Assembly (NCBI RefSeq): GCF_000429465.1
Contig: NZ_AUBX01000011.1
Coordinates: 310,001-374,000, forward strand
DNA length: 64,000 bases
Direction of reading: 5' to 3'
Source of the DNA: Algoriphagus vanfongensis DSM 17529
Lineage (GTDB): Bacteria; Bacteroidota; Bacteroidia; Cytophagales; Cyclobacteriaceae
Position 1 is the stretch's first letter. Each line of letters starts with the position of its first letter. Below, in pieces: positions 45,038 to 54,457 of the stretch. The translations under genes were made by a program, and so were the position numbers. The notes beneath the pieces were generated by a model. It did no database searches and had not been told where the DNA came from. It worked only from the letters and a program-made list of their open reading frames with translations.

Positions 45038-45388
45038 ATGAAAGGGATAAATTTAGAGATTGATCAATCAATCATCACTGGGATAATTGATTCTAATAAT
45101 TATTCATTGTCTTTGAGTCTTATGATTAGACACTCTAAGGATGAAGAGCAAGTAAGTCTCGTGTTTTCAGGATATGATAAGGATGAGGATAAACAGTTAG
45201 AGTATTATGTTGATCGATATTTTGGAGAGAAAGTCAACAAAGAAATCAAGATCAAATTGGTAGAAAATGAAGGAAAGGCTTCAATTCCGGTAAAAGAAGT
45301 GCAATTTGATGAATCGTTCAACAATGAGATGTTACTGAGAAGCTATAGAAAGTTAGAAGAACAACTTAAAACAAAAGGGCTGATCTAA
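45038..45388 (+). CDS. Hypothetical protein between the S9 relic and the intact S9 gene
   Basis: 116 residues, not recognised. No signal peptide or membrane segment. It is charged, with an alternating strand/helix look: NLEIDQSIITGIIDSNNYSL, EQVSLVFSGYDKDEDKQLEY, and a C-terminal helix EMLLRSYRKLEEQLKTKGLI. Codon use is AT-rich compared with the flanking genes. It lies in opposite orientation exactly between the two copies of the S9 tail, so it may have arrived with, or after, the loss of the second S9 gene. Its coding status rests on length and sensible composition only. Confidence 0.55.
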   Translation: MKGINLEIDQSIITGIIDSNNYSLSLSLMIRHSKDEEQVSLVFSGYDKDEDKQLEYYVDRYFGEKVNKEIKIKLVENEGKASIPVKEVQFDESFNNEMLLRSYRKLEEQLKTKGLI

Positions 45389-45414
45389 ACCTTAAAAGCA
45401 TATTAAAGAGATTC

Positions 45415-45454
45415 AAAAAAAAATCCCCTGATACATTGAACTATCAGGGGATTT
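45415..45454. terminator. Terminator of the S9 peptidase gene
   Basis: Perfect 13-bp stem (AAATCCCCTGATA at 45421-45433, complement at 45442-45454) with an 8-nt loop. The A-run before it gives a T-run on the minus strand; it may also stop the convergent small gene. Confidence 0.85.
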
Positions 45455-45484
45455 TCAAATTTCAAACTTAAGACTTTAGCTTTT

Positions 45485-48412
45485 TCAAAAAGCTCTCTCT
45501 TTGAGATGTTCCTCCAGATCCAGCTTGTTGATTCCTTTGTCCAACCAGTCAGGAGCGGCTTCACCTTTGAGGTGATGGTTGAAAAATTCCATCATACGGA
45601 CAGAATAATCTTTTCTGTTTTCAAGTTTGCTCAAACCGTGATTTTCGCCCTTGTATTGAACCAGCACAACTGGCTTTTTCAGTCTTCTCAAGGCAGAATA
45701 GTACTCGATCCCCTGCGTGAAGTCTACCGCTCCGTCTTTGTCATTGTGCAACATTAGGAGAGGAGTGTTGACATTTTTCACATGATAAACTGGGCTATTT
45801 CTTTCATAAGAATCCCAGTTTTCCCAAGGACCACCGGTAAATCTTCCTTGGGAAGCTTCAAAGATGGACATGTTTCCACCACCCGAATTCCAGTAGATTA
45901 AGTCGTACATAGAGATCATATTGGTCAATGGAGCGCCTGCCGCAGCAGCTTTGAACATATCCGTCTGAGTGATCAAGAAAGCAGTCTGATAGCCGCCCCA
46001 GGAGTGACCATGGATACCGATGTTGTTTTCATCAATGACGCCTGTTTTGATGGCTTCTTTTACAGCCGGGATCACACACCAGACTGCCGACATTCCTGGA
46101 TCATCCATGGTGTAAACGATATCTGGAATGAAGACTGCGAAACCATTGGAAGTATAAACATTCGGATTCCATCCCGTGCCGCTATAGCCTGGATTGGACC
46201 AATTGTGACGGGTTTGAGAGAGCTTCTCGTAATAGTAAACTACTGTTGGGTATTTTTTGCCTTCCTCATAGCCAGCTGGCAAGAATAAGGTTCCTTGGAG
46301 TTTTGCTCCTTTGTCAGAGGTGTAGTCCACCAATCTGGTGCCAGCAGACCAGGCGTATTTGTCAGCATCAGGAGTACCGTCAGTCACTTGAGTTGGGTTG
46401 GAAAGAGATGCATCTGTCAAGTACATTTCTGGAGCTTCATTGAAAGTCCCCTGTGAGTAATAATAGATGTCAGCATTCTTTGCTTTGCCCAAGCTGCCCA
46501 CATAAGCATCCTCCCAAAGTAGCACCTCTGCACCTGGAGTCAAGCCTCCTTTTTTGGCAGGAGAAAGCTTAGCAATCCCGCTTTTCTTGGTCCATTCCCC
46601 ATACGTGCGAATGTATGCTGGCTTGCTGAGGTCCAGTCCTTTTTCTTCCGGATCCAAGCTAAATCTGTATTGATAACGGATCTGATCTGTTTTGCCATTT
46701 AGAGTCAGGTTCTTAGCTTCTTCTCTGCTATTGCCTACAGGTACCTGCCAAATGTCCCAGCCATCTCGTAGTAGCACATATTTGCTGTCAGAGCTCCATC
46801 CCAATGGACTGTTCATTGGCTTAATCACATTGTGATCGTCTTCGGTATTGACAAAGGTGGTGGGGATGTTTTCGGTGATATTGGTGCTTTGACCAGCTGC
46901 AATGTCATAGATGTAAAAATGTCCATCTTCGGCATAGATCAGTTTGGTCCCATCAGGAGATTCTCTTGGGTAAGATGCATAATTTGGCAAGTAAAACTTG
47001 TTGAAAAGCTCTTTTTTAGCGCCAGTTTTCAAGTCTATGATGTAGTAATCTCGGTAGCTTTGGCCATCGAGATTTCCATCTAATTCATACGCAGTATAGT
47101 CGGAGCCCAAAGCATACTGTTGCTTGTCCAGGATGGTTAGGTCTTTCATACTGCTGTCTTGCAACTGAATATGCTTGCCTGCTGATACATCATACATGGA
47201 CCAAAAACTGAAGTTTTTATCCTGATTCTCCATTACCTGCTGGCGGGACTGAAGACGGGCGTCGTTCCAGTGCCAAATGGTCATGTCTGGCTGGTCAGCG
47301 TCATTTTCTTTTTTGCCTTTGGTTTTGGTAGTGTCGAGTTTGGATATGGCTTTCTGCAAATCTGAGATAGATTTGATAGTGGTATCAGCCATGATTCTTT
47401 TCATTGCTTCGGATTCTGCCTGAGCCACTGAGTCCTTGTCCAATTCCTTTTTGACTTCTTCTTTCTTGGCCAATTCCTGAGGATGGATGCCATAGAATAG
47501 TCTTGTCAAGTCATCTGACCATCCCGGTCTTCTATTACCTGAGATCGTATAGGCTTTGTCAAAATGAATCGAATCTTTTTCTGGATTGTAGATTGTGACT
47601 TGGGGAGATGCCAGGTTTTTGACACCGATCACTTGTCCTTTGTCCTTCTTATACTTTTTGTCCTCTACCATCTTGAGTGCTGCAAAAGCATCCCCTTTTT
47701 CTGTCCAGTTGAGAGACTTGTAAGAGGCTTTGTCCGAGTCCAAAATTTGGGTGCTGTTTGCTGCGACGTTCATGAGGTATATGCCATTCCCAGACTGATT
47801 GGCTGCATCTACCGTGTAGGCAAGGTAGTTTCCGGCTTTGTTGAAGGAAAAGTCAGCAACGTTTCCAAGGTTTTGGCTTTTCTCTGTGGCTAGATGATAG
47901 ATCAGGAGATCTGATCCTCTGCCGCCCCCGTTGCCATCTTTGGAAAGATTGAGTGCCAAAACGGAAGAAGCGTCTCTATTGAAAGAGTAGCTGGAGACAT
48001 TTTCAAATTCTATTTTCTCTTTTTCTCCCAGTTTGATCAGGATGGCCTTGTTTTTAAGTGGCTTTCCTTTTTTCTTATCATTGGCTTTTTTCTCCGAAAA
48101 AGTAGGGTATTCCGTATAGACAAACCATTTACCGTCTTCGCTGAATTGCATCGAAGGATAGTTGGTAGAACCGATTTTGAAGGTTTGTTTGGTGGAGTCC
48201 ACACCTACTTTTTGTAGGATGATCTCTCCATCCCCTTCCTGCTCAATCAGACCATAAGCTACCCACTGACCGTCATTGGAAAGTCGGAATGCCGAGCCGG
48301 GCATATATTTCCAAGTGGGGATGTCTTGCCAGGTGATGGGCTTGGCATCCTGTGCCTGTACACCCAAAACCAAGAGGATCAAGATACCCGTGAGGGATAA
48401 AATTTTTCTCAT
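45485..48412 (-). CDS. S9 family prolyl-oligopeptidase-type peptidase
   Basis: 975 residues from the ATG at 48412, which begins a proper signal peptide (MRKILSLTGILILLVLGVQA). An N-terminal beta-propeller-like region is followed by a C-terminal alpha/beta-hydrolase domain. The catalytic serine is about S804 in IHGHSWGGYQTAFL, the aspartate is in LHNDKDGAVDF and the histidine in KGENHGLSK. The enzyme likely cleaves peptides in the periplasm. At about 975 residues it is longer than the usual 700-residue S9, with a Lys-rich insert at about 320-365. It is transcribed after the amidohydrolase but is separated from it by a terminator. Confidence 0.92.
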   Translation of the reverse strand: MRKILSLTGILILLVLGVQAQDAKPITWQDIPTWKYMPGSAFRLSNDGQWVAYGLIEQEGDGEIILQKVGVDSTKQTFKIGSTNYPSMQFSEDGKWFVYTEYPTFSEKKANDKKKGKPLKNKAILIKLGEKEKIEFENVSSYSFNRDASSVLALNLSKDGNGGGRGSDLLIYHLATEKSQNLGNVADFSFNKAGNYLAYTVDAANQSGNGIYLMNVAANSTQILDSDKASYKSLNWTEKGDAFAALKMVEDKKYKKDKGQVIGVKNLASPQVTIYNPEKDSIHFDKAYTISGNRRPGWSDDLTRLFYGIHPQELAKKEEVKKELDKDSVAQAESEAMKRIMADTTIKSISDLQKAISKLDTTKTKGKKENDADQPDMTIWHWNDARLQSRQQVMENQDKNFSFWSMYDVSAGKHIQLQDSSMKDLTILDKQQYALGSDYTAYELDGNLDGQSYRDYYIIDLKTGAKKELFNKFYLPNYASYPRESPDGTKLIYAEDGHFYIYDIAAGQSTNITENIPTTFVNTEDDHNVIKPMNSPLGWSSDSKYVLLRDGWDIWQVPVGNSREEAKNLTLNGKTDQIRYQYRFSLDPEEKGLDLSKPAYIRTYGEWTKKSGIAKLSPAKKGGLTPGAEVLLWEDAYVGSLGKAKNADIYYYSQGTFNEAPEMYLTDASLSNPTQVTDGTPDADKYAWSAGTRLVDYTSDKGAKLQGTLFLPAGYEEGKKYPTVVYYYEKLSQTRHNWSNPGYSGTGWNPNVYTSNGFAVFIPDIVYTMDDPGMSAVWCVIPAVKEAIKTGVIDENNIGIHGHSWGGYQTAFLITQTDMFKAAAAGAPLTNMISMYDLIYWNSGGGNMSIFEASQGRFTGGPWENWDSYERNSPVYHVKNVNTPLLMLHNDKDGAVDFTQGIEYYSALRRLKKPVVLVQYKGENHGLSKLENRKDYSVRMMEFFNHHLKGEAAPDWLDKGINKLDLEEHLKERAF

Positions 48413-48443
48413 CTGTAGTTTTTTTGATTTAGACATTCAAAAT

Positions 48444-48488
48444 AGGGAAAAAATAGAAAGGCTCCCTGTTTTATTTGACAGGGAGCCT
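48444..48488 (-). terminator. Terminator of the amidohydrolase gene
   Basis: Perfect 11-bp stem (AGGCTCCCTGT at 48459-48469, complement at 48478-48488) with an 8-nt loop. On the minus strand it is followed by TTCTATTTTTTCCC. Confidence 0.87.
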
Positions 48489-48518
48489 GAGTGCTTTTTG
48501 ATTGCTATGTTTGGGCGA

Positions 48519-50222
48519 CTATTCTTTTGAGAATACGATTTTCCCACCCACCACGGTCATAGCTACCTTCGTATCCAAAATTTCCTCCTCGGGGATTTCC
48601 ATGATGTTTTTGTCAAACACTGTGAAGTCGGCAGCTTTGCCTACTTCTAAGGAACCTTTGAATTCTTCTTCAAACTCTGCAAAAGCGCCATCCAGGGTAT
48701 AGGATCTCAAAGCCTCTTCGCGAGTCATTTTTTGGGTGGCTTCGTATCCTTCAGTAGGAGTTCCTGCTAAGGTTTTTCGGGTGACCGAAGCGTAAAAAGA
48801 TGGAATCGGATCTACTGGTTCTACAGGTGCATCGGTGCCATTGGTCACCACAGCGCCGCTTTGCATCAGTTTTTGCCAGACATAAGCGCCATCAACGATT
48901 CTCTGCTCACCCAATCGGTCGATTGCCCATGGCCTATCCGAACTCAAATGAATCGCCTGCATGGCTGCGATAACGCCCATTTCTCCAAATCTAGGAATGT
49001 CCTCTAAGTCGATGTGCTGGGCATGTTCGATCCTGAATCTATGATCTTTTATCTCTGGATTTTTTGCAAATGCAGCTTCGTAGCGATCCAGCACTTCCTG
49101 ATTGGCTCGATCCCCGATAGCATGCGAGCAAACCTGAAAACCCAATGGAAGAGCTTTCTCGGATACCTCCGTGACCACTGACATCGGCAGTGTCTCATGA
49201 CCTCTGTGACCCGGTCTGTCAGAATAATCCTCCAAGAGCCAAGCACCACGATTTCCCAATGCCCCATCGCAATTCAACTTGATGGAACGGACAGTCAAAA
49301 GGTGGTCCTCATCGATCATAGGGCCTTTTTTATACCATTCTTCCAAAAGCTCTGGCTGACGGCCTGTGAGCATGATATACATTCTGGAGGTCAGTTTTCC
49401 TTCCTTTTTAAATTGATCGACGAGATCGATTACATCTTGTCCCGAACCAGCATCATGAAAAGAAGTGATTCCTTTCTCCGCCAGCTCTTGTAGCGCCAAA
49501 GTCAAGGCCTCGGCTGCTCTTTCTGGAGTTTCATTTGGGATCAGTCTCGAAACCAGTCCAGAAGCTCTTTCTGATAGGATTCCTGTTGGATTACCCAATT
49601 CATCAACGATAATTTCTCCTCCCTCTATTTCCACAGGTCTTTCACCTTTCAGATTGGCAATACCTGCTAATTCAAGGGCTTTGCCATTGACAAAAGATGC
49701 ATGACCAGAGGCGTGGCTGAGATAGACGGGGTTGTCTGGAGAGACTTCATTGAGCTGATCATTGGTTTGGAATCCATTGACTAGTTTCTCTGGTTTTTCG
49801 ATCCATTTGTCCTGATGCCAGCCTCTTCCGGTGATCCAGTCGCCCGGCTTGGCTTTGGCTACCGCTTCAGCTACTTTTTCTACCAGTTCATCGTAGGTTT
49901 TGACATACATGAGGTCGAGTTCGAGCTTATTGTAGCCGATACCCATCAGGTGAGCATGTGATTCGATCAGTCCAGGGGTCATGGTCATGCCCAGCAAGTC
50001 CACCACTTGGGTAGATTGGCCGATATACTGGTCCATGTCGCTGCTATTTCCCAATGCTAGGATGAGGCCGTCTTTGACAGCGATCGCCTCTACTTTGGGG
50101 TTGGAATCGTCAACGGTATAGATAGTCCCGTTGAGATAGACTGTGTCTGCGGGATTGTCAGGTTGGGGTGAGCAAGAAAGGAGAATAACTCCTAAAATTG
50201 CGACGAGGTAAAGATGTTTCAT
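48519..50222 (-). CDS. YtcJ-like amidohydrolase, lipoprotein
   Basis: 567 residues from the ATG at 50222; lipobox cysteine C17 (ILLSCS). Metal-dependent hydrolase of the amidohydrolase 3 type. H89 and H91 in TPGLIESHAHLMG are the first metal ligands. Further motifs are GRGWHQDKW, the metal-ligand regions FQVCSHAIGDRANQ and RIEHAQHI, and the late TNGTDAPVEPVDP. The C-terminal strands have GKAADFTVFDKNI. The substrate cannot be predicted from sequence. It is followed by a terminator. Confidence 0.9.
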   Translation of the reverse strand: MKHLYLVAILGVILLSCSPQPDNPADTVYLNGTIYTVDDSNPKVEAIAVKDGLILALGNSSDMDQYIGQSTQVVDLLGMTMTPGLIESHAHLMGIGYNKLELDLMYVKTYDELVEKVAEAVAKAKPGDWITGRGWHQDKWIEKPEKLVNGFQTNDQLNEVSPDNPVYLSHASGHASFVNGKALELAGIANLKGERPVEIEGGEIIVDELGNPTGILSERASGLVSRLIPNETPERAAEALTLALQELAEKGITSFHDAGSGQDVIDLVDQFKKEGKLTSRMYIMLTGRQPELLEEWYKKGPMIDEDHLLTVRSIKLNCDGALGNRGAWLLEDYSDRPGHRGHETLPMSVVTEVSEKALPLGFQVCSHAIGDRANQEVLDRYEAAFAKNPEIKDHRFRIEHAQHIDLEDIPRFGEMGVIAAMQAIHLSSDRPWAIDRLGEQRIVDGAYVWQKLMQSGAVVTNGTDAPVEPVDPIPSFYASVTRKTLAGTPTEGYEATQKMTREEALRSYTLDGAFAEFEEEFKGSLEVGKAADFTVFDKNIMEIPEEEILDTKVAMTVVGGKIVFSKE

Positions 50223-50285
50223 GGTTTGCAAGATTCTGTATCGAAAGCTACGAGTTTACAGAATAGCTACAAAACCATCCAAAAA

Positions 50286-52349
50286 TTAGCGAATCCAGAT
50301 TTTTTTGGAAAGTCTCTGTCCCTGAGTTTCCAATTGGAAAATGTATAGTCCCGGAGAAAGAAATCCCGCTTGGATCTCAAGTTCCACGCCTGCATGGACT
50401 CGTATGTCGTCCAAAATCACTTGCCCCATGGCGGAAATCAGACGGCCGATGCCACTTTGATTGGAAATTACTTTGATCGGGCCATCGGTTGGGTTCGGGA
50501 AAAGTATCATTTGAAGGCCTTCTGTAGGAGATGTTGTTGAAGAAGCCGCTGAGAGGTATAGCAAACCTCCACCGCGCGTTCCCAGGACTAAATCATGCAT
50601 TTCTCCCAAAACAGAGGGGATTGGTGTTATCCAGGTATTTCTTCCTAACCGACTAGTATACGCTATATTGTCAATTTCAATATTTACCTCTTCTCTCTGC
50701 GTATTTTCCATGAAGTTTTCGATGAAAACGAGTGTTCCTCTTTGGTCTACTGCATAGAGGTCTGGGTTTTCGCCTTCTATCACAGCGATGCTTAAATTCC
50801 TGTTGGCGGGGTTGTCCACAAAACCCAAAAAGTCTTCCTCTACCAGATTGGCTGCCAAAACAGAAAAATCCATTTCATACAGATCCAGGGCCCCATTTTG
50901 TCCTGCTACCAAGAGGTAGTCTTGACTTTGATACTTGAAAAACTGGATATAATCTCCAAGTGCCGCTCTGTAGCCTGTGATTTCCCTCTCTTGCCATTCG
51001 CCATTGATTTGATAGAAAAATGACTGAGTAGGAATGCCTTGAGACCATTTTTGCCCAGTCAGGACTGGATAGAGATTGCCATCGTTATCCAACGGTGCCA
51101 AGTATTGGATGTCGGTAAGTGCTAGATTTCTAATCTCTTGATTTCTTTGGATAAGCGTGAAGTTGTTTTGTGAGAAAGAAAACTCGGCAATTTCCCCAAG
51201 CACACTGCCATCCCGAGTGACATTGGAAGTTACATAGAGCTGGCCACCATTTCGATTTCCCAAGAAAAAAGGCCGTGTGTTTTCTCCCAAATCCAAAGTC
51301 TGATTTTGTAGAATGGGGGCTAAGCTCCCGTCGAAAGTGAAAATGGAAGCTTCATAGTCAATGCCATAAGTGGAGGCTGCTTCATTGGAATTGACCGAAA
51401 TGATAAACTGCTCATCAATCCAGTTGGGGTTGTGAAATATCGGGAAGCTTGGAAAGGTGCCTACGCCAGGAAGTTCATTCGAAAATTGAGTGAAAATAGG
51501 GTTTGTATCGCTTCCCTCATTGGGTAGGAAATACAAGATGTCACATTCATCTCTTCCCAAGACCAAGTCTGCGATCCCATCTCCTGTGAAGTCCCGGTAG
51601 AGAATAGAATGTCCTCCGGCATGTTGGATTTTGTCATTTTGATCTGGAGCTATTCTCAAGTCCAGGCCTGAGCAAGTTTGGCCAAAAGAGAGGTCATTGC
51701 AGTCACAAAACTCAAAATTGCCCCAATGAGTGATGGGAAATGCAAATCCGTCCAGGCTTGGAGTCCCGTTTCTTTCTACGGATGTGTTGAGGTAATATTC
51801 CAGATAGTCGCCTGAAGCAAAATTGAAAACGACCAAATCCAGATCTCCATCCCCATCCAAATCACGAATCAAAGGTGTGTCCAGATTGTTTGCCTGAATG
51901 TTTGATCCATTATCCAATGGAAGGAAGTTATGGACTAGTGCCCAGGAAATATTCCCAGATTCGGAAGTGTTTTGATAGACTTTGATCCCAAGGGCGGTGG
52001 AGGTAAATAGATCTTTTTTGCCATCTCCATCGTAGTCGGCAAGCACCAAAAAACCGCTGATATCTGTAGGGAATAGATAAGCCCATTCCGGTTTGGCGAC
52101 CCAGTTTTCCTCGATTTTTTCAAAGACAGTCAGTTGCCGAGAGTTAATGTCCCAGATGATCCATTCGTCTTGGTCGTCTCCATTCAAATCTATCGTTTGG
52201 ATCTGAGCGGAATTGATGCCTCCTGAAAAAGGAGAGGGAAGTTGTACTCCTTCGATTTGGATAGTTGCGGAAGATTCAAGGGTGAATGACTTTTGAGAAA
52301 AAGCAGATGAGCAGACAAAAAATAAAATACCTACAAGAAATATTCGCAT
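50286..52349 (-). CDS. T9SS-exported VCBS/FG-GAP repeat protein
   Basis: 687 residues. Signal peptide about 1-19 (MRIFLVGILFFVCSSAFSQ). Several calcium-binding-like FG-GAP/VCBS repeats have DLNGDDQDEWIIWD, ADYDGDGKKDLFT, DLDGDGDLDLVVF and DFTGDGIADLVLG. The last 75 residues form a type IX secretion sorting domain: LFPNPTDGPIKVISNQSG, SPGLYIFQLETQGQRLSKKI. The protein is therefore expected on the cell surface or secreted, probably as a propeller-like binding protein. It is divergent from murF, with 92 bp between starts. Confidence 0.88.
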   Translation of the reverse strand: MRIFLVGILFFVCSSAFSQKSFTLESSATIQIEGVQLPSPFSGGINSAQIQTIDLNGDDQDEWIIWDINSRQLTVFEKIEENWVAKPEWAYLFPTDISGFLVLADYDGDGKKDLFTSTALGIKVYQNTSESGNISWALVHNFLPLDNGSNIQANNLDTPLIRDLDGDGDLDLVVFNFASGDYLEYYLNTSVERNGTPSLDGFAFPITHWGNFEFCDCNDLSFGQTCSGLDLRIAPDQNDKIQHAGGHSILYRDFTGDGIADLVLGRDECDILYFLPNEGSDTNPIFTQFSNELPGVGTFPSFPIFHNPNWIDEQFIISVNSNEAASTYGIDYEASIFTFDGSLAPILQNQTLDLGENTRPFFLGNRNGGQLYVTSNVTRDGSVLGEIAEFSFSQNNFTLIQRNQEIRNLALTDIQYLAPLDNDGNLYPVLTGQKWSQGIPTQSFFYQINGEWQEREITGYRAALGDYIQFFKYQSQDYLLVAGQNGALDLYEMDFSVLAANLVEEDFLGFVDNPANRNLSIAVIEGENPDLYAVDQRGTLVFIENFMENTQREEVNIEIDNIAYTSRLGRNTWITPIPSVLGEMHDLVLGTRGGGLLYLSAASSTTSPTEGLQMILFPNPTDGPIKVISNQSGIGRLISAMGQVILDDIRVHAGVELEIQAGFLSPGLYIFQLETQGQRLSKKIWIR

Positions 52350-52441
52350 GGATAGGGTGGATTCCGAATTCTAAAATTAATACGGAATCATCAGTCCAAA
52401 GATGTGATCATTCGTTTATTTTGGGGAAAAATGAATCTTTG

Positions 52442-53737
52442 ATGAATATCTCAATCTTATATCAGCTTTTTTTGAAAAGTACAGGCGTCAGTACCGATAC
52501 CCGGAAAATAGAACCAGGTAATATTTTTTTCGCCCTAAAAGGACCCAATTTCAATGCAAATGAATTTGCGCCAAAGGCTTTGGAGATGGGGGCTTCACTT
52601 GTGGTGATCGATGAGATTAGCCACTTTGTGGAGGATGATGAGCGGTATTTTATTTGTCAGGATGTCTTGAGCACTTTGCAGCAATTGGCCAATCATCATC
52701 GCCATCAATTAGATATTCCGATAATAGGTCTCACGGGCAGTAATGGAAAAACTACTTCCAAAGAGCTGCTGCATGCGGTACTGAAAACAAAATATAAAAC
52801 CTCAGCTACTAGGGGGAATTTGAATAATCATATCGGGGTGCCTTTGACACTTTTGGAGATTCCAAAAGATGCGGAGATCGCCATCGTGGAAATGGGAGCC
52901 AATAAGCCTGGAGATATTCAGGAGCTTTGTGAAATCGCCGAACCAACGCATGGCTTCATTACCAATATCGGTAGAGCGCATCTGGAAGGAATGGGCGGTC
53001 CAGAGGGAGTGCTCAAAACTAAAACAGAACTTTATCAGCACTTACGAGCCAGTAACGGTACTGTTTTTATCAATTCCCAGGACCCGATTTTGGCCAATAT
53101 GATCAAGCGATTTGAAAAGCCGATTTTATATCCTGCCAAAGGAGATTTTTGCGAAGTCAGCTTCATTGAAGCCAATCCATTTGTGAAATTTTCGGTAGAG
53201 GAAGTAGAAGGAGAGCATCTGACTTCGCTGATCGGAGCTTATAATTTTGGCAATATTGCCAATGCTCTGACTATCGGGAAGTTCTTTGATGTGCCGATGG
53301 AAAATGCTGTGAAAGCGGTGGTCGAATATAAACCATCCAATATGCGCTCTCAGTTGATCGAGAAGCGCAATAACCTGATCATCTTGGATGCTTACAATGC
53401 CAACCCATCCAGTATGGAAGTCGCGATCCGGACTTTTGGGGAAATGACTGGCAAAAAGCATAAAATGATCATTCTGGGAGACATGTTTGAGCTGGGAGAG
53501 CATGCTGAGGCAGAGCATAGAAGACTCGGGGAAATCGTCAGTGAGTATCCGATTGACAAAGTCTGCTTTACTGGGAAGTTGGTGGTTTCGGCTTTGGAAA
53601 AGGCCCCGAAAGCCCTTTATTTCCCAGATCCATTCTCTTTCAGAAACTGGCTGCAGGATAGTCAATTGGAAGATTATCTGATACTGATCAAAGGAAGCCG
53701 AGGAATGAAGCTTGAGGGATTGGTGGATTTTATATAA
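52442..53737 (+). CDS. murF: UDP-MurNAc-tripeptide--D-Ala-D-Ala ligase
   Basis: 431 residues from the ATG at 52442; the in-frame extension to 52286 runs into the divergent gene and lacks family similarity. Adds D-Ala-D-Ala to the peptidoglycan precursor in the cytoplasm. N-terminal Mur domain with STDTRKIEPGNIFFALKG, ATP-binding P-loop GLTGSNGKTTSKE (about 96-108), EMGANKPGDI, and the C-terminal ligase domain with LDAYNANPSSMEVA and LGDMFELGE. It stands apart from any mur/div cluster, as is common in Bacteroidota. Confidence 0.95.
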   Translation: MNISILYQLFLKSTGVSTDTRKIEPGNIFFALKGPNFNANEFAPKALEMGASLVVIDEISHFVEDDERYFICQDVLSTLQQLANHHRHQLDIPIIGLTGSNGKTTSKELLHAVLKTKYKTSATRGNLNNHIGVPLTLLEIPKDAEIAIVEMGANKPGDIQELCEIAEPTHGFITNIGRAHLEGMGGPEGVLKTKTELYQHLRASNGTVFINSQDPILANMIKRFEKPILYPAKGDFCEVSFIEANPFVKFSVEEVEGEHLTSLIGAYNFGNIANALTIGKFFDVPMENAVKAVVEYKPSNMRSQLIEKRNNLIILDAYNANPSSMEVAIRTFGEMTGKKHKMIILGDMFELGEHAEAEHRRLGEIVSEYPIDKVCFTGKLVVSALEKAPKALYFPDPFSFRNWLQDSQLEDYLILIKGSRGMKLEGLVDFI

Positions 53738-53779
53738 ACTTTTCAAATCAACTCTCAGTTACTCTTACAAAACTATTCG

Positions 53780-54457
53780 ATGAGATCTTACCTGAAATTT
53801 TTATCCCAATTAGCCGAGAAAAACTCCAAAGAATGGATGGATGCCAATAAGAAATGGTATCAGGATACACGAGCTGAATTCTTAGAAGATGTGGAGGTTT
53901 TTTTGAAACAATTGTCCGAGCTAGAACCAGAATTCTCGACTTTCAAGCCTAAAGAATGTGTGTTTCGGCAAAATAGGGATATTCGTTTTTCAGCCAATAA
54001 GGCGCCATACAAATTGAATTTTGGAGCCTATTTTTCTCCAGGAGGGAAAAAATCAGATGGTCCGGGATATTATGTCCAAGTCCAGCCTGGCAATTCATTT
54101 TTCGGTGGTGGAATATGGATGCCTGCCTCGGATGTTTTGAAAAAAATAAGAAAGGAGATTGATTATTCTGGAGCTGAACTTGAGAAAATAGAGACTGAAC
54201 CTGAATTTCAGAAGCTATTTGGAGAAATCAGTGGGGAAAAGCTCAAAACCAGTCCCCGTGATTATGATGCGGATCATCCCTATATCGAATACCTGAAATT
54301 GAAAAGTTTTACGGTGACCAAGCCCATTGCTGACAGAGATGTGGATTCAGGAAATTACATCAATTTGGCCATGGAAGGGTTCCGGAAAATGAAGCCTTTC
54401 AATGACTTTTTGGCTCAGGCAATTGAAGATGTCGAAGGTGGTGGGGATATTCTTTAG
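53780..54457 (+). CDS. DUF2461 family protein
   Basis: 225 residues. Matches the DUF2461 / TIGR02453 pattern: FLSQLAEKNSKEWMDANKKWY, FRQNRDIRFSANKAPYKLNF, GPGYYVQVQPGNSFFGGGIW. Widespread in Bacteroidota, function unknown to me. It starts 42 bp after murF and probably shares its transcript. Its last four bases overlap the convergent HAD gene. Confidence 0.9.
   Translation: MRSYLKFLSQLAEKNSKEWMDANKKWYQDTRAEFLEDVEVFLKQLSELEPEFSTFKPKECVFRQNRDIRFSANKAPYKLNFGAYFSPGGKKSDGPGYYVQVQPGNSFFGGGIWMPASDVLKKIRKEIDYSGAELEKIETEPEFQKLFGEISGEKLKTSPRDYDADHPYIEYLKLKSFTVTKPIADRDVDSGNYINLAMEGFRKMKPFNDFLAQAIEDVEGGGDIL

Noticed and set aside
52286..52441. Upstream extension of murF
   Set aside because: It overlaps the divergent T9SS gene start and lacks Mur similarity; the ATG at 52442 gives the expected length.
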